64,000 nucleotides of DNA, taken from positions 135,631 to 199,630 of the forward strand of contig CAVPQU010000009.1 in assembly GCA_963707665.1 (NCBI GenBank). The letters run 5' to 3'. This stretch comes from DATJCV01 sp963707665 (lineage in GTDB: Bacteria; Pseudomonadota; Gammaproteobacteria; Burkholderiales; Burkholderiaceae_D). The notes beneath the pieces are model-generated. The model did no database searches and was not told where the DNA came from. It saw only the letters and a list, made by a program, of their open reading frames with translations. Shown piece by piece: positions 8,786 through 18,488 of this stretch. Positions within the stretch are counted from its first letter, which is position 1, and each line of letters starts with the position of its first letter. A program made the translations under genes and the position numbers.

Positions 8786-9334
8786 TCAGGCTGCCGCATC
8801 GTGTTTCAGCCTGGCATAGGCGGCGACGCCTTCCAGAATTTCGGCACGCGCCACATCCGGTCCCTTCCAGCCCTCGATCTTGACCCACTTGCCTTTTTCC
8901 AGGTCCTTGTAGTGTTCGAAAAAATGGCGGATCTGATGCAACCGCATATCGTTGATGTCTTCCGGTTTTTGCCATTGCGTGTAAATCGACAACACCTTGT
9001 CGACCGGCACCGCCAGCAACTTTGAATCGCCGCCGGCTTCATCGGTCATTTTCAGCACGCCGATCGGACGGCAGCGCACCACCACGCCGGGAAACAGCGG
9101 AAAAGGCGTGATCACCAGCACATCCACCGGATCGCCGTCGTCGGCAATGGTTTGCGGAATGTAGCCGTAGTTGCAGGGATACTGCATCGCCGTGCTCATG
9201 AAGCGATCGACGAAAATCGCACCCGAATCCTTGTCAACTTCATACTTGATCGGATCGGCGTTCATCGGAATTTCGATGACCACGTTAAAGTCGTTCGGCA
9301 AATCGCGTCCTGCAGAAACCTTGTTCAGACTCAT
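8786..9334 (-). CDS. ppa: Inorganic pyrophosphatase, type I
   Basis: A 182-residue soluble family I pyrophosphatase, the usual length. Active-site motifs are intact: IEIPMNADPIKYEVDKDSG near residue 20, the DRF and YPCNYGYIPQT block near 43-60, and the metal signature DDGDPVDVLV at about 65-74 (three Asp). It hydrolyses pyrophosphate with Mg2+ in the cytosol and pulls biosynthetic reactions forward. The ATG at 9334 has a GAGAAAG ribosome site. The gene ends 22 bases from a bidirectional terminator and is divergent from the LysR gene of the itaconate cluster. Confidence 0.97.
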   Translation of the reverse strand: MSLNKVSAGRDLPNDFNVVIEIPMNADPIKYEVDKDSGAIFVDRFMSTAMQYPCNYGYIPQTIADDGDPVDVLVITPFPLFPGVVVRCRPIGVLKMTDEAGGDSKLLAVPVDKVLSIYTQWQKPEDINDMRLHQIRHFFEHYKDLEKGKWVKIEGWKGPDVARAEILEGVAAYARLKHDAAA

Positions 9335-9542
9335 GGTGCTTTCTCGTAGGGATGAAATTTTTTTGACGTGGAATTATAGCGACTTTCGGTTCCCCCTTGT
9401 GCGCCGCAGCAGGCGGCCGCTTGCCGCCTGCGCGCGATTGGGACGATAATCGCTAGCCTGTTTATCTACATCTGCCGGGCCTGCCAAGCTGCACCACCGG
9501 AATCCGCGTGTGATCAAACCCCATGCCGTGCGCTCTCCCGCC

Positions 9543-10511
9543 ATGCACTTCGACCTGATCGATCTGCGCTTGTTCGTCAACATTTCCGAACAAAACAGCC
9601 TGACCGGCGGCGCCGAACGCTCGCACATGTCGCTGCCGGCCGCCAGCGCCCGCATCAAGAACCTGGAAGACAGCTTCGGCACCCGGCTCCTGCATCGCAC
9701 CGGCCAGGGCGTCACGCTGACGCCGCCGGGCCAGGCGCTGCTGCATCACGCGCGGCTGGTGATGCAGCAGCTGGAACAGCTGCGCGGCGACATGCAGGAA
9801 TATGCGCGCGGCGTCAAAGGCCATCTGCGCATCTTCGCCAACACCACCTCGATCACCGAATTCCTGCCGCAGGTGCTGCCGTCCTTCCTGGCGCAGCATC
9901 CGGATATCAGCATCGACCTGCGCGAGCGCCTGTCGCACGACATCGTGCGGGCAGTGGCCGAGGGCAAGACCGACATCGGCATCGTCGCCGGCAATGTGCG
10001 CACCGAAGGGCTGGAAGTGCTGCCCTACCGCCGTGACCGGCTGGTGCTGGCCACCGCGCCTGGACATCCACTGGCGCAGCGCGACAGCGTTTCCTTCGAG
10101 GAAACCCTGGAATTCGACTATGTCGGCCTGCCCGAAGCCAGCGCGATCCATGCCTTCCTGCTGCGCGCCGCGGCCGAGCTCAACCGCAGCCTGAAGATCC
10201 GCATCCAGGTCGGCAATTTCGACGCCCTGTGCCGCATGATCGAAGCCGACGCCGGCATCGGCATCCTGCCCGATTCGGCCGCGCATCGCTATGCAAAAAC
10301 GATGGCGGTCCGTTTCATCGCGCTGGAGGACGAATGGGCGGTGCGCGACTTGCAGATTTGCGTGCGCAGCCTGCAATTGCTGCCGCTGTTCGCGCGGCAG
10401 CTGGTCGAGCTGCTGACGGCGCAGCCGGACCCGACTGCAACCCCGGCACCGGCGCTACACGGTAGATTCGGCGGCAGGCCGCAGCGCCGCCCCGGGTTAG
10501 CCGCAGCTTAA
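9543..10511 (+). CDS. LysR-family regulator, probable controller of the itaconate cluster
   Basis: A 322-residue LysR-type activator: winged helix from residue 1 (LIDLRLFVNISEQNSLTGGAE ... LPAASARIKNLEDSFGTRLL) and a periplasmic-binding-like effector domain from about 90. The effector half ends with a Pro/Ala/Arg-rich tail. In Pseudomonas aeruginosa a LysR gene (PA0877) precedes the itaconate genes PA0878-PA0883 in the same kind of order, so its inducer may be itaconate or its CoA ester. Here it reads in the same direction as the downstream genes, with an 81-base gap. The start at 9543 (MHFDLIDLRLF) is the standard LysR opening. Confidence 0.88.
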   Translation: MHFDLIDLRLFVNISEQNSLTGGAERSHMSLPAASARIKNLEDSFGTRLLHRTGQGVTLTPPGQALLHHARLVMQQLEQLRGDMQEYARGVKGHLRIFANTTSITEFLPQVLPSFLAQHPDISIDLRERLSHDIVRAVAEGKTDIGIVAGNVRTEGLEVLPYRRDRLVLATAPGHPLAQRDSVSFEETLEFDYVGLPEASAIHAFLLRAAAELNRSLKIRIQVGNFDALCRMIEADAGIGILPDSAAHRYAKTMAVRFIALEDEWAVRDLQICVRSLQLLPLFARQLVELLTAQPDPTATPAPALHGRFGGRPQRRPGLAAA

Positions 10512-10592
10512 GGGGCGGTTAAGCAATCGCGAATTGCCGCCGCCCGTCCGAAGCGGCACACTGGCGCCATCTTCACCGCTGCACAGGCCATC

Positions 10593-11440
10593 ATGGACAT
10601 CGATCATTTGCGCGAATGGCTCGGCAAGACCGAGACCACCGACGATCAGGTTACGGCCACGCCGATCGCCGCCCTGTCCGCCACGCTGAACCGCGAGCAC
10701 GCCGCGCCGCAGCCGGCGACCCCTTGCCGCCCTTGTGGCACTGGCTGTACTTTCTGCCGATCCATCGCCAGGACCAGCTCGGCCCCGACGGCCATCCGCT
10801 GCGCGGCGGCTTTCTGCCGCCGGTGCCCTTGCCGCGCCGCATGTGGGCCGGCAGCCGGCTGCGCTTCCACCACCCGCTGCGCAACGGCGAACCCATCAGC
10901 CGGCTGTCGCGCATCGCCGACGTCAGCTACAAGGAAGGCCGCAGCGGGCCGCTGGTGTTCGTGCTGGTGCGGCATGAAATCGGCAACGCGGCCGGCATCG
11001 CCATCAGCGAAGAGCACGACATCGTCTACCGCGACAACCCGCATCCGGACGATCCGCCGCCGAAAATTCAGACGGCGCCCAGCGACGCCGCCTGGTCGCG
11101 CCGGATCGAACCGGACGACGTCCTGCTGTTCCGCTATTCGGCGCTGACCTTCAACGGCCACCGGATTCACTACGACCGCCGCTACGTCACCGAAGTCGAA
11201 GGCTATCCGGGGCTGGTCGTGCACGGACCGCTGATCGCCACGCTGCTGATGGACTTGCTGCGCCGCAACCTGCCGGCGGCGACGGTCGCCTCATTCCAGT
11301 TCCGCGCCGTCAAACCCTTGTTCGATACCGCACCCTTTTTGGTTTGCGGCAAACCGCAGCCGGACGGCAAGACCATCCACCTGTGGGCCATGGACGCGCA
11401 AGGCGCGCTGACGATGGACGCCACGGCCACGCTGGCCTGA
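10593..11440 (+). CDS. ich: Itaconyl-CoA hydratase-like MaoC-family enzyme (one frameshift)
   Basis: About 282 residues once a one-base loss near 10720 (GGCGACC where GGGCGACC restores the frame) is repaired. The two-hotdog MaoC-like protein starts MDIDHLREWLGKTETTDD, a form typical of itaconyl-/mesaconyl-C4-CoA hydratases (Ich, RipB), and has an N-terminal block LPPLWHWLYFLP and a C-terminal hydratase motif FRYSALTFNGHRIHYDRRY with the catalytic Asp/His segment. In the pathway it hydrates itaconyl-CoA to citramalyl-CoA. Context supports this: a CoA-transferase and a CitE-like lyase lie downstream. It could also act on mesaconyl-CoA. Confidence 0.75.
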
Positions 11441-11483
11441 AGCGCGCCGTTACCGCTTACTTCTCATTACCGAAATTATCCTT

Positions 11484-12644
11484 ATGCAGACACACCCCCG
11501 ACCAGCACCAGGAAATCCGCGACGCGGTACGCGCGCTGTGCGCCGAATTTCCCGCCGAGTATTTCCGCCACATCGACGAGCAGCGCGGCTATCCCGAGGA
11601 ATTCGTCAAGGCGCTGACCGCCGCCGGCTGGCTGGCGGCGCTGATCCCGCAGGAATACGGCGGCTCCGGCCTCGGCCTGACCGAAGCCTCGGTCATCATG
11701 GAAGAGATCAACCGCACCGGCGGCAACTCGGGCGCCTGCCACGGCCAGATGTACAACATGGGCACCCTGCTGCGGCACGGCTCGGAAGCGCAAAAGCAAC
11801 TGTACCTGCCGAAGATCGCCAGCGGCGAACTGCGCCTGCAGTCGATGGCGGTGACCGAACCGACCACCGGCACCGACACCACCAAGATCAAGACCACCGC
11901 CGTGAAAAAGGGCGACCGCTACGTGGTCAATGGCCAGAAGGTCTGGATCTCGCGCGTGCAGCACTCCGACCTGATGATCCTGCTGGCGCGCACCACGCCG
12001 CTGGCCGAGGTGACGAAGAAATCCGAGGGCATGTCGATCTTCTGGTCGACCTGCGCGACGCCATCGGCAAGGGCCTGACGGTGCGGCCGATCCCCAACAT
12101 GGTCAACCACGAAACCAACGAGCTGTTCTTCGACAACCTGGAAATCCCGGCGGAAAACCTGATCGGCGAGGAAGGCAAGGGCTTCAAGTACATCCTCGAC
12201 GGCCTGAACGCCGAGCGCACGCTGATCGCCGCCGAATGCATCGGCGACGGCTACTGGTTCATCGACAAGGTCACCAAGTACGTCAGCGAGCGCGTGGTGT
12301 TCGGCCGGCCGATCGGCCAGAACCAGGGCGTGCAGTTCCCGATCGCGAAGGCCTATGTCAACGTGGAAGCGGCCAACCTGATGCGCTTCAAGGCCTGCGA
12401 GCTGTTCGACGCCCACCAGCCCTGCGGCGCCGAGGCCAACATGGCGAAGATGCTGGCGGCCGACGCCTCGTGGGAAGCGGCCAACGCCTGCCTGCAGTTC
12501 CACGGCGGCTTCGGCTTCGCCAACGAATACGACGTCGAGCGCAAGTTCCGCGAGACGCGGCTGTACCAGGTGGCGCCGATCTCGACCAACCTGATCCTGT
12601 CGTACGTCGCCGAGCACGTGCTCGGGATGCCGCGCTCGTTCTGA
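11484..12644 (+). CDS. Acyl-CoA dehydrogenase (two frameshifts)
   Basis: About 385 residues after correcting an indel near 11497 and a lost C near 12044 (SIFLVDLRD is expected). All landmarks of the FAD-dependent family are present: YGGSGLGLTEASVIMEEI, the FAD-binding MAVTEPTTGTDTTKIKT, the RVVFGRPIGQNQGVQFPIA helix, and the C-terminal QFHGGFGFANEYDVERKFRE. The catalytic base position cannot be assigned safely by eye. In P. aeruginosa an acyl-CoA dehydrogenase (PA0879) sits at the same place in the itaconate cluster, but its role there is not known to me. It may handle a side substrate or a related dicarboxylic acyl-CoA. Confidence 0.8.
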   Translation: MQTHPRPAPGNPRRGTRAVRRISRRVFPPHRRAARLSRGIRQGADRRRLAGGADPAGIRRLRPRPDRSLGHHGRDQPHRRQLGRLPRPDVQHGHPAAARLGSAKATVPAEDRQRRTAPAVDGGDRTDHRHRHHQDQDHRREKGRPLRGQWPEGLDLARAALRPDDPAGAHHAAGRGDEEIRGHVDLLVDLRDAIGKGLTVRPIPNMVNHETNELFFDNLEIPAENLIGEEGKGFKYILDGLNAERTLIAAECIGDGYWFIDKVTKYVSERVVFGRPIGQNQGVQFPIAKAYVNVEAANLMRFKACELFDAHQPCGAEANMAKMLAADASWEAANACLQFHGGFGFANEYDVERKFRETRLYQVAPISTNLILSYVAEHVLGMPRSF

Positions 12645-12655
12645 TGGAGAGCCCG

Positions 12656-13835
12656 ATGCGTCCACTGGAAGGCATTACCGTCGTCACCCTGGAACACGCG
12701 ATCGCCGCGCCGTTCTGCACGCGCCAGCTGGCCGACCTCGGCGCGCGCGTGATCAAGATCGAGCGTCCCGGCGTCGGCGACTTTGCGCGCGCCTACGACG
12801 CCCGCGTGCACGGCCTGGCTTCGCACTTCGTCTGGACCAACCGCTCCAAGGAAAGCCTGACGCTGGACGTCAAGCATGCGGAGGCGGAAACCATCCTGCA
12901 CAAGCTGCTGGCCGATGCCGACGTGCTGGTGCAGAACCTGGCGCCGGGCGCCGCCGCGCGCCTGGGCCTGTCGTACGAGGCGCTCAAGCGAGCACTATCC
13001 GCGCCTGATCGTCTGCGATATCTCCGGCTACGGCCCCGACGGCCCGTACCGCGACAAGAAGGCCTACGACCTGCTGATCCAGAGCGAGTCGGGCTTCCTG
13101 TCGGTCACCGGCACGCCGGACGAGCCGGCCAAGGCCGGCTGCTCGATCGCCGACATCGCCGCCGGCATGTACGCCTACACCAACATCCTGGCGGCGCTGA
13201 TCCAGCGCGGCAAGACCGGCAAGGGCTGCAACATCGACGTCTCGATGCTGGAGGCATGGTCGAGTGGATGAGCTATCCGCTGTACTACGCCTATCGACGG
13301 CGCCGCGCCGCCGCCGCGCGCCGGCGCCTCCCATGCGACGATCTATCCCTACGGCCCGTTCCCCACCGGCGACGGCAAGACCGTGATGCTGGGTCTGCAG
13401 AACGAGCGCGAATGGCAGGTGTTCTGCGACCAGGTGCTGCGGCAGCCGGGGCTGGCGGCCGATCCGCGCTTCGCCTCGAATTCGCGCCGCAACGAAGCGC
13501 GCGCAGACCTGCGCGCCCTCATCGTCGAAGTGTTTTCCGCCCTATCCGCCGACGAGATCACGCAGCGGCTGGACCAGGCGCAGATCGCCAATGCGCGCAT
13601 GAACGACATGCAGGACCTGTGGCAGCACGCGCAGCTGCAGGCGCGCCAGCGCTGGGTGGAGGTCGCGACGCCGGCCGGCCCGGTGCCGGCGCTGCTGCCG
13701 CCGGGCTCGCCCTCGGCCTATGCGCCGCGCATGGATGCGGTGCCGGCGCTCGGCGAGCACACCGACACGATCCTCGCCGGTCTCGGCTACGCCGCTGCCG
13801 ACATCGCCGCGCTGCGCGCCCAGCACGCCATCTGA
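12656..13835 (+). CDS. ict: CaiB/BaiF-type CoA-transferase, probable itaconate CoA-transferase (three frameshifts)
   Basis: A class III CoA-transferase of about 392 residues once indels near 12990, 13256 and 13291 are repaired. Motifs: MRPLEGITVVTLEHAIAAPFCTRQLADLGARVIKIE at the N-terminus (seen in two blocks), the catalytic Asp region near residue 165 (KKAYDLLIQSESGFLSVTG), and MYAYTNILAALIQRGKTGKG. The product moves CoA from succinyl-CoA or similar to a dicarboxylic acid. In this setting itaconate is the natural acceptor; the neighbouring Ich- and Ccl-like genes complete the route to pyruvate plus acetyl-CoA. It starts 12 bases after the dehydrogenase stop, in one operon. Confidence 0.76.
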
Positions 13836-13856
13836 TTCCCGATCCAGGACACGACG

Positions 13857-15212
13857 ATGCCCACTCATCCCAGCCAAACCCTCGCCACCTTCGCCGCCGA
13901 ACTGCAGTTCGACGACATTCCCGACACGGTGGTCCGCCGCACCGAAGACCTGATGCTGGACTGGTTCGGCTCGGTCCTGGCCGGCAAGGGCGCGCGCCCG
14001 GTCGAAACCATCGAATGGTTCGCGCGCCAGATGGGGCCGGCCGACGGCGCCGCCGAAGTGCTGATTTCGCGCCGCCATACCTCGGTGCTGTTCGCGGCGA
14101 TGGTCAACGCCGCGGCTTCGCATTTCGCCGAACAGGACGACGTCCACAACGGCTCGGTGTTCCATCCGGCGGCCGTGGTGTTCCCGCCGGCGCTGGCGGT
14201 GGCGCAGTCGCTCGGCAGCAGCGGCCGCGAACTGCTGACGGCGGCGGTGGCCGGCTATGAAGTCGGCATCCGCGTCGGCGAATTCCTGGGACGCTCGCAC
14301 TACAGGATCTTCCACACCACCGGCACCGCCGGCACGCTGGCGGCGGCCGCCGCGGTCGGGCGCTTGCTGCAGCTGACGCCGGCGCAGATGCTGGACGCCT
14401 TCGGCTCCGCCGGTACCCAGGCCGCCGGCCTGTGGGAATTCCTGCGCGACGCCGCCGACTCGAAACAGCTGCACACCGCCAAGGCGGCGGCCAACGGCTT
14501 GATCGCGGCCTATCTGGCCAGCCAGGGCTTTACCGGCGCCAAGCAGATTCTGGAAGGCGCCCAGGGCATGGGCGCGGGCATGTCGTCGGACGCCGATCCG
14601 GCGCGGCTGACCGACCGCCTGGGCCGGCGCTGGGCATTGGCCGAGACTTCGTTCAAGTTCCACTCGTCGTGCCGCCATACGCATCCAGCCGCCGACGCGC
14701 TGCAGCAGGTGATCGCCGCCCACAAGCTGGCGCCCGAACAGATCGTGCGCGTCACCGCGCAGGTGCATCAGGGCGCGATCGACGTGCTGGGCCCGGTGGT
14801 CGATCCGAAAACCGTGCATCAGGCCAAGTTTTCGATGGGCACCGTGCTCGGCCTGATCGCCCAGTTCGGCCGCGCCGGCCTGAGCGAATTCGACCAATAT
14901 TTCAACGATCCGCGCATCGCCCAATTTCGCGACAAGGTGCGCATGCAACTCGATGCGGAAGTGGATCAGGCCTATCCGCAGCGCTGGATCGGCAAGGTCG
15001 AGGTGGAAACTGCCGACGGCCGCCTGCTGCATGGCCGCGTCGACGAGCCGAAAGGCGATCCGGGCAATACCCTGACGCGCACCGAGCTGGAGCAGAAGGC
15101 CTTGCGGCTGGCGGCCTTCGGCGGCGGCGCCAGCGAAGCCGAAATGCACGCGGTATTCGAGCGGATCTGGCATCTCGCCGACGCCGAAAAAATCCAAGAC
15201 CTGCTCGCTTAG
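13857..15212 (+). CDS. MmgE/PrpD-family protein
   Basis: A 451-residue intact member of the MmgE/PrpD family, which includes 2-methylcitrate dehydratase and the mammalian cis-aconitate decarboxylase (IRG1/ACOD1) that makes itaconate. Seen are the HFAEQDDVHNGSVFHPAAVV block (the catalytic D-D-x-H region near residue 95), SAGTQAAGLWEF near 190, and the FKFHSSCRHTHPAADALQQV segment near 270. It follows 21 bases after the CoA-transferase. P. aeruginosa itaconate clusters also carry a PrpD-like gene (PA0881), so a dehydratase or decarboxylase step on a related tricarboxylate is possible, but no activity can be read from sequence. Confidence 0.87.
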   Translation: MPTHPSQTLATFAAELQFDDIPDTVVRRTEDLMLDWFGSVLAGKGARPVETIEWFARQMGPADGAAEVLISRRHTSVLFAAMVNAAASHFAEQDDVHNGSVFHPAAVVFPPALAVAQSLGSSGRELLTAAVAGYEVGIRVGEFLGRSHYRIFHTTGTAGTLAAAAAVGRLLQLTPAQMLDAFGSAGTQAAGLWEFLRDAADSKQLHTAKAAANGLIAAYLASQGFTGAKQILEGAQGMGAGMSSDADPARLTDRLGRRWALAETSFKFHSSCRHTHPAADALQQVIAAHKLAPEQIVRVTAQVHQGAIDVLGPVVDPKTVHQAKFSMGTVLGLIAQFGRAGLSEFDQYFNDPRIAQFRDKVRMQLDAEVDQAYPQRWIGKVEVETADGRLLHGRVDEPKGDPGNTLTRTELEQKALRLAAFGGGASEAEMHAVFERIWHLADAEKIQDLLA

Positions 15213-15229
15213 ACTCAGGAAAGACCGTG

Positions 15230-16051
15230 ATGGATAGCGCCCTGCCCCGTTCCTACCTGTTCGTTCCCGGCGATCGCCCGGAACGCTTCGACAAGGCCTG
15301 TGCCGCCGGTGCCGATGCGGTGATCGTCGACCTCGAAGATGCCGTCGCTCCGGACCGCAAAGCAACGGCCCGGGCCGCGGTGGCAGCCTGGCTGTCGCCG
15401 GCAAAACCGGTTCTGCTGCGCATCAATGGCATCGACAGCGAATGGTTCGGCGACGATCTGGAACTCTGCAAACACCCCGGCATCGCCGGCATCGTGCTGC
15501 CCAAGGCCGAACTCTCCACCTCGCTGCAGCAGCTGGCGGCGGCGCATCCCGGCATTGCCCTCCTGCCCCTGATTGAAACCGCGCATGGTTTCTGGAATGC
15601 ATTGCAATTGGCGCAGACTCCCGGCGTCCAGCGCCTGCTGTTCGGCAGCATCGACTTCCAGCTCGACCTCGGCATCGAAGGCGACGACGATGCCTTGCTC
15701 TACTTCCGCTCGCAACTGGTGCTGGTGTCGCGGCTGGCGAACCTTGGCGCGCCGGTGGATGGCGTCACCACCGCGCTCGACCACCCGCAGCAGTTGCAGG
15801 CCGATACTCTGCGCGCGCGCCGCCTCGGGTTCGGCGGCAAGCTGTGCATACATCCGGCGCAGGTGGCTGCAGTCAACCGGCATTTCAGCCCCAGCCGCGA
15901 AGAGATTGCGTGGGCGCAGCGGGTGTTGGCGGCGGCAGAAGCCGCACAGGGGGCCGCCGTGGCGCTCGATGGCAAGATGATCGACCGTCCGCTCATGACC
16001 AAAGCACAGCGAATAATCGCCCAGTCAGCACATGCACGCAAAATGGACTAA
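15230..16051 (+). CDS. ccl: CitE-like lyase, probable (S)-citramalyl-CoA lyase
   Basis: A 273-residue TIM-barrel of the HpcH/HpaI-CitE family. Motifs: PRSYLFVPGDRPERFDKA at the start, AVIVDLEDAVAPDRK (Mg-binding Glu/Asp), LLRINGIDSEWFGDDL, LPLIETAHGFWNAL, FGSIDFQLDLGI, and the C-terminal GFGGKLCIHPAQVAAVN. Citramalyl-CoA lyase (Ccl, RipC) splits citramalyl-CoA into pyruvate and acetyl-CoA, the last step of itaconate degradation; its cluster partners are present upstream. Citrate-lyase partner subunits are absent, which argues against plain citrate lyase. The ATG at 15230 is preferred, with GTG 15227 just before it. Confidence 0.82.
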   Translation: MDSALPRSYLFVPGDRPERFDKACAAGADAVIVDLEDAVAPDRKATARAAVAAWLSPAKPVLLRINGIDSEWFGDDLELCKHPGIAGIVLPKAELSTSLQQLAAAHPGIALLPLIETAHGFWNALQLAQTPGVQRLLFGSIDFQLDLGIEGDDDALLYFRSQLVLVSRLANLGAPVDGVTTALDHPQQLQADTLRARRLGFGGKLCIHPAQVAAVNRHFSPSREEIAWAQRVLAAAEAAQGAAVALDGKMIDRPLMTKAQRIIAQSAHARKMD

Positions 16052-16113
16052 TCGGCCCAACACCCTCAACGCCACATCCGAAGGCCTGTCGTTTGCCGAT
16101 GTTCCACTTATCG

Positions 16114-17317
16114 TCAGTGAGCCGCCATCGGAACCAGCGCCGAGCGCCGGTAGTGGGCGGCGGCCTCATCGGCCTGCGACAGCGCATCGTGTAGCTGCGC
16201 CAGCCGCAGATGCGCTTCGCGCACCGTGATCGGATCAGTCGCATCGGATAGCGCCTGCTCCAGATGTCGTTGCGCCTTGCCCCACAGCTTCTGGCGCAGG
16301 CACAAGAAACCGAGCGTCAATTCGAGCTCGGCGTCATTCGGCCGCTTGCTGATCCATTGTTCGCAGCGCTCGATTTGCGCCAGCAGGCCAGGTGAACCGT
16401 CAGCGGTGGCGCAGGCCCGATAGGCACGTACCAGCCTTTCATCCCATTGCGCCGCCAAGGCTTTTTCCACCAGGACGCGCGCCTCCTCGTGCAGGCCCAG
16501 CTGGTTGAATGCGCGCGCCGCGCAGTTGGCGATGAATGGCTTGACCCGATCGGAGTTCGGAATCTCCGCCCACAGCCGGCGCAGCGATTCCGCATCCTGC
16601 GCTCTGTTGCCCAACAAATCATCATAGGCCAGTTCCAGCAGTCGGCTGGAAAGCGCCGGGTGCAGTGCATTGTGCTTGTCCAGCGAACGCACCAGACGCA
16701 CGACTTCCGGCCAGTTCTCGCTCTGTTGATTGGCTTTCAGCGCCAGCCGCAGCGCATGGATATGGCGCGTGCCGCCTGCGCTCAATTCATTGAATGCGTC
16801 CAGTGCCGCCTGCGGCTGGTGCGCGTCCACCAGCAATTCCAGACGAGTCATCGTGCGTGCCGTCTTCAGCGGACTGACGTCGTCAATGGTGGCCAACCAG
16901 GTATCACGCCGTTCCGGCTGCAGCATGCGATGGGCAGCCCGCGCAGCAATCAGGGACGCCAGGCCGGAGTTGAGTGGGGACGCGGTGGCACGCGTGGCGG
17001 CTTTTTCGGCGTGACCAAAACGGCCTTCAAACAGCGCCTTCAACGCGTCGCGCAGGGATTTGGTGCTTTCACGTTCGCGCTTGTCGCGGCGATAGGCGAT
17101 CACGCGCCCCGGCAGGCGTTGTACGCGGCGCAAGGTACGCAACATCGACATACAACAGCACGAACAAGGCAGCTAGCGCCAGCAGGAAAAAATTCAGCGA
17201 CAGATCGATTCGATACGGCGGATAAAAAAAGACCACATTGCCGACATTGAAACGGGCTGCGACTGCCAGCCCGATGGCGCTGGCGAAGAGGATGAGGAAC
17301 CACAGGAACAGGCGCAT
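16114..17317 (-). CDS. hemY: HemY, haem-synthesis-associated TPR membrane protein (one frameshift)
   Basis: About 400 residues if a one-base insertion near 17150 is removed. The first 70 residues hold two membrane helices (MRLFLWFLILFASAIGLAV, and FFLLALAALFVLLYV), then comes RVIAYRRDKRERESTKSLRDALKALFEGRFGHAEKAA, the classic HemY_N region, followed by TPR-like helices to the end. HemY proteins are inner-membrane partners of the late haem pathway whose exact task is unsettled. It begins one base after the hemX stop, so hemC-hemD-hemX-hemY form one transcription unit. The fused length equals 3n+1, consistent with a single inserted base. Confidence 0.88.
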
Positions 17318-17318
17318 G

Positions 17319-18488
17319 TTACGGCTTCGCCTTGTAGTTGCGCACCGCGTTGATGCTTTCCGCCAAAGTCGGCATCTGAATTGACAGCTTGCTGTTTTGC
17401 ACCTGATTCAACAATGCCTGCATCGTTTGTGTTTGTTTGGCGCGGGTATCGAAATATTTGGCGATGGTATCTTGCGCCGCAACCATATCACTGCGGAAGG
17501 CCGACTCGTTGCGCGACAACAGCGCCAGGCGCGCATTCAGCAAGCGCAGCTTGAGATTCTCACGCGCATAGTAGGCTTGCGTCGGTGACAGCAGCAGCGC
17601 ATCGGGATGGGTAACGTCGCGAATCCGGATCAATTGCTTGAGCTCATCCCACATCTCGCTGGAAAAACTCTGCCATTTGGCATCCGCGAGCGCCAGCCAG
17701 TCATTGACCACGCCATCGTTACCAGCAACCGCAGGTGCAGCAGGAGTTTCAGGCTTCTTGCGGTCGCTACGCAACGGACGTTTCGGCGGCGACGGCGCCA
17801 GGACCGGCTTTTCGTCCGCCAGCAACGGTAGCGTATCGATCTGGCCAATTGCGCTATCCAGGCGCAGCGCAATCCCGGTGGTATCCAGGCTCGGCAACGC
17901 TTTCAACATTTCAAGATCCTTGGCGATCGCGCGCCGGATCGTGATGAACTGCGGCTTGTCGGAGCGCGACAGATTCCGGTCCGCGTTTTGCAGCGCGATC
18001 AGCGCGCCTTGTACGTTGCCGGCCAACTGCAACTGCTGGCTGGCAGTGGACAGTACTTGCTCAATCTCGGCCAGCGTCCAGTCATCGCGATTCTTCGACA
18101 GGTCCTGGTACAACTGCTCCAGCGCCAGCTGCTGACTCTGCGCTTCGGTTTGCTTCCCTTCCAGCACGCTGACCTTGGCGCGTAATTCCTTCTCGTTTTC
18201 CTGCACCGACTTGACCACAGCGCGAGTCTCGCTATTCAGCGTTTCGCCATTGCGCAGCCGCAGCGCAATTTCGCCACGCAAGTCATGGATTTGGGTGCGC
18301 AGCGACCACCATTGCCAGGCGCCCAACCCGAGCAACACCAGGAACAGCAGGTACAACAGCCTGACATGCCGATTGCGAGGAGCGGGCGGATAAGTGGCGG
18401 ACGGAGTGGAGGGGCCGTAGCTCTCGGGAGAACCCGGCGGCGGGCTGGAGGGCAGGCTTGTATCAGGGGAAGATTGCAGTTCGGTCAT
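17319..18488 (-). CDS. hemX: HemX, uroporphyrinogen-III C-methyltransferase-like membrane protein
   Basis: A 389-residue intact protein: a Pro/Ser-rich cytoplasmic leader of about 40 residues, one membrane helix (LLYLLFLVLLGLGAWQWW), a coiled-coil stretch (VQENEKELRAKVSVLEGKQ), and a mostly helical periplasmic domain with an inserted Pro/Lys-rich linker near residue 235. Despite the database name, HemX lacks the SAM-binding methyltransferase fold and is thought to help organise haem synthesis. Its ATG overlaps the hemD stop by four bases (ATGA), and hemY follows at once. Confidence 0.92.
   Translation of the reverse strand: MTELQSSPDTSLPSSPPPGSPESYGPSTPSATYPPAPRNRHVRLLYLLFLVLLGLGAWQWWSLRTQIHDLRGEIALRLRNGETLNSETRAVVKSVQENEKELRAKVSVLEGKQTEAQSQQLALEQLYQDLSKNRDDWTLAEIEQVLSTASQQLQLAGNVQGALIALQNADRNLSRSDKPQFITIRRAIAKDLEMLKALPSLDTTGIALRLDSAIGQIDTLPLLADEKPVLAPSPPKRPLRSDRKKPETPAAPAVAGNDGVVNDWLALADAKWQSFSSEMWDELKQLIRIRDVTHPDALLLSPTQAYYARENLKLRLLNARLALLSRNESAFRSDMVAAQDTIAKYFDTRAKQTQTMQALLNQVQNSKLSIQMPTLAESINAVRNYKAKP

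Noticed and set aside
13542..15404. A 620-codon open frame opposite the PrpD and lyase genes
   Set aside because: Same effect of GC codon bias; no ribosome site and no recognisable motif.
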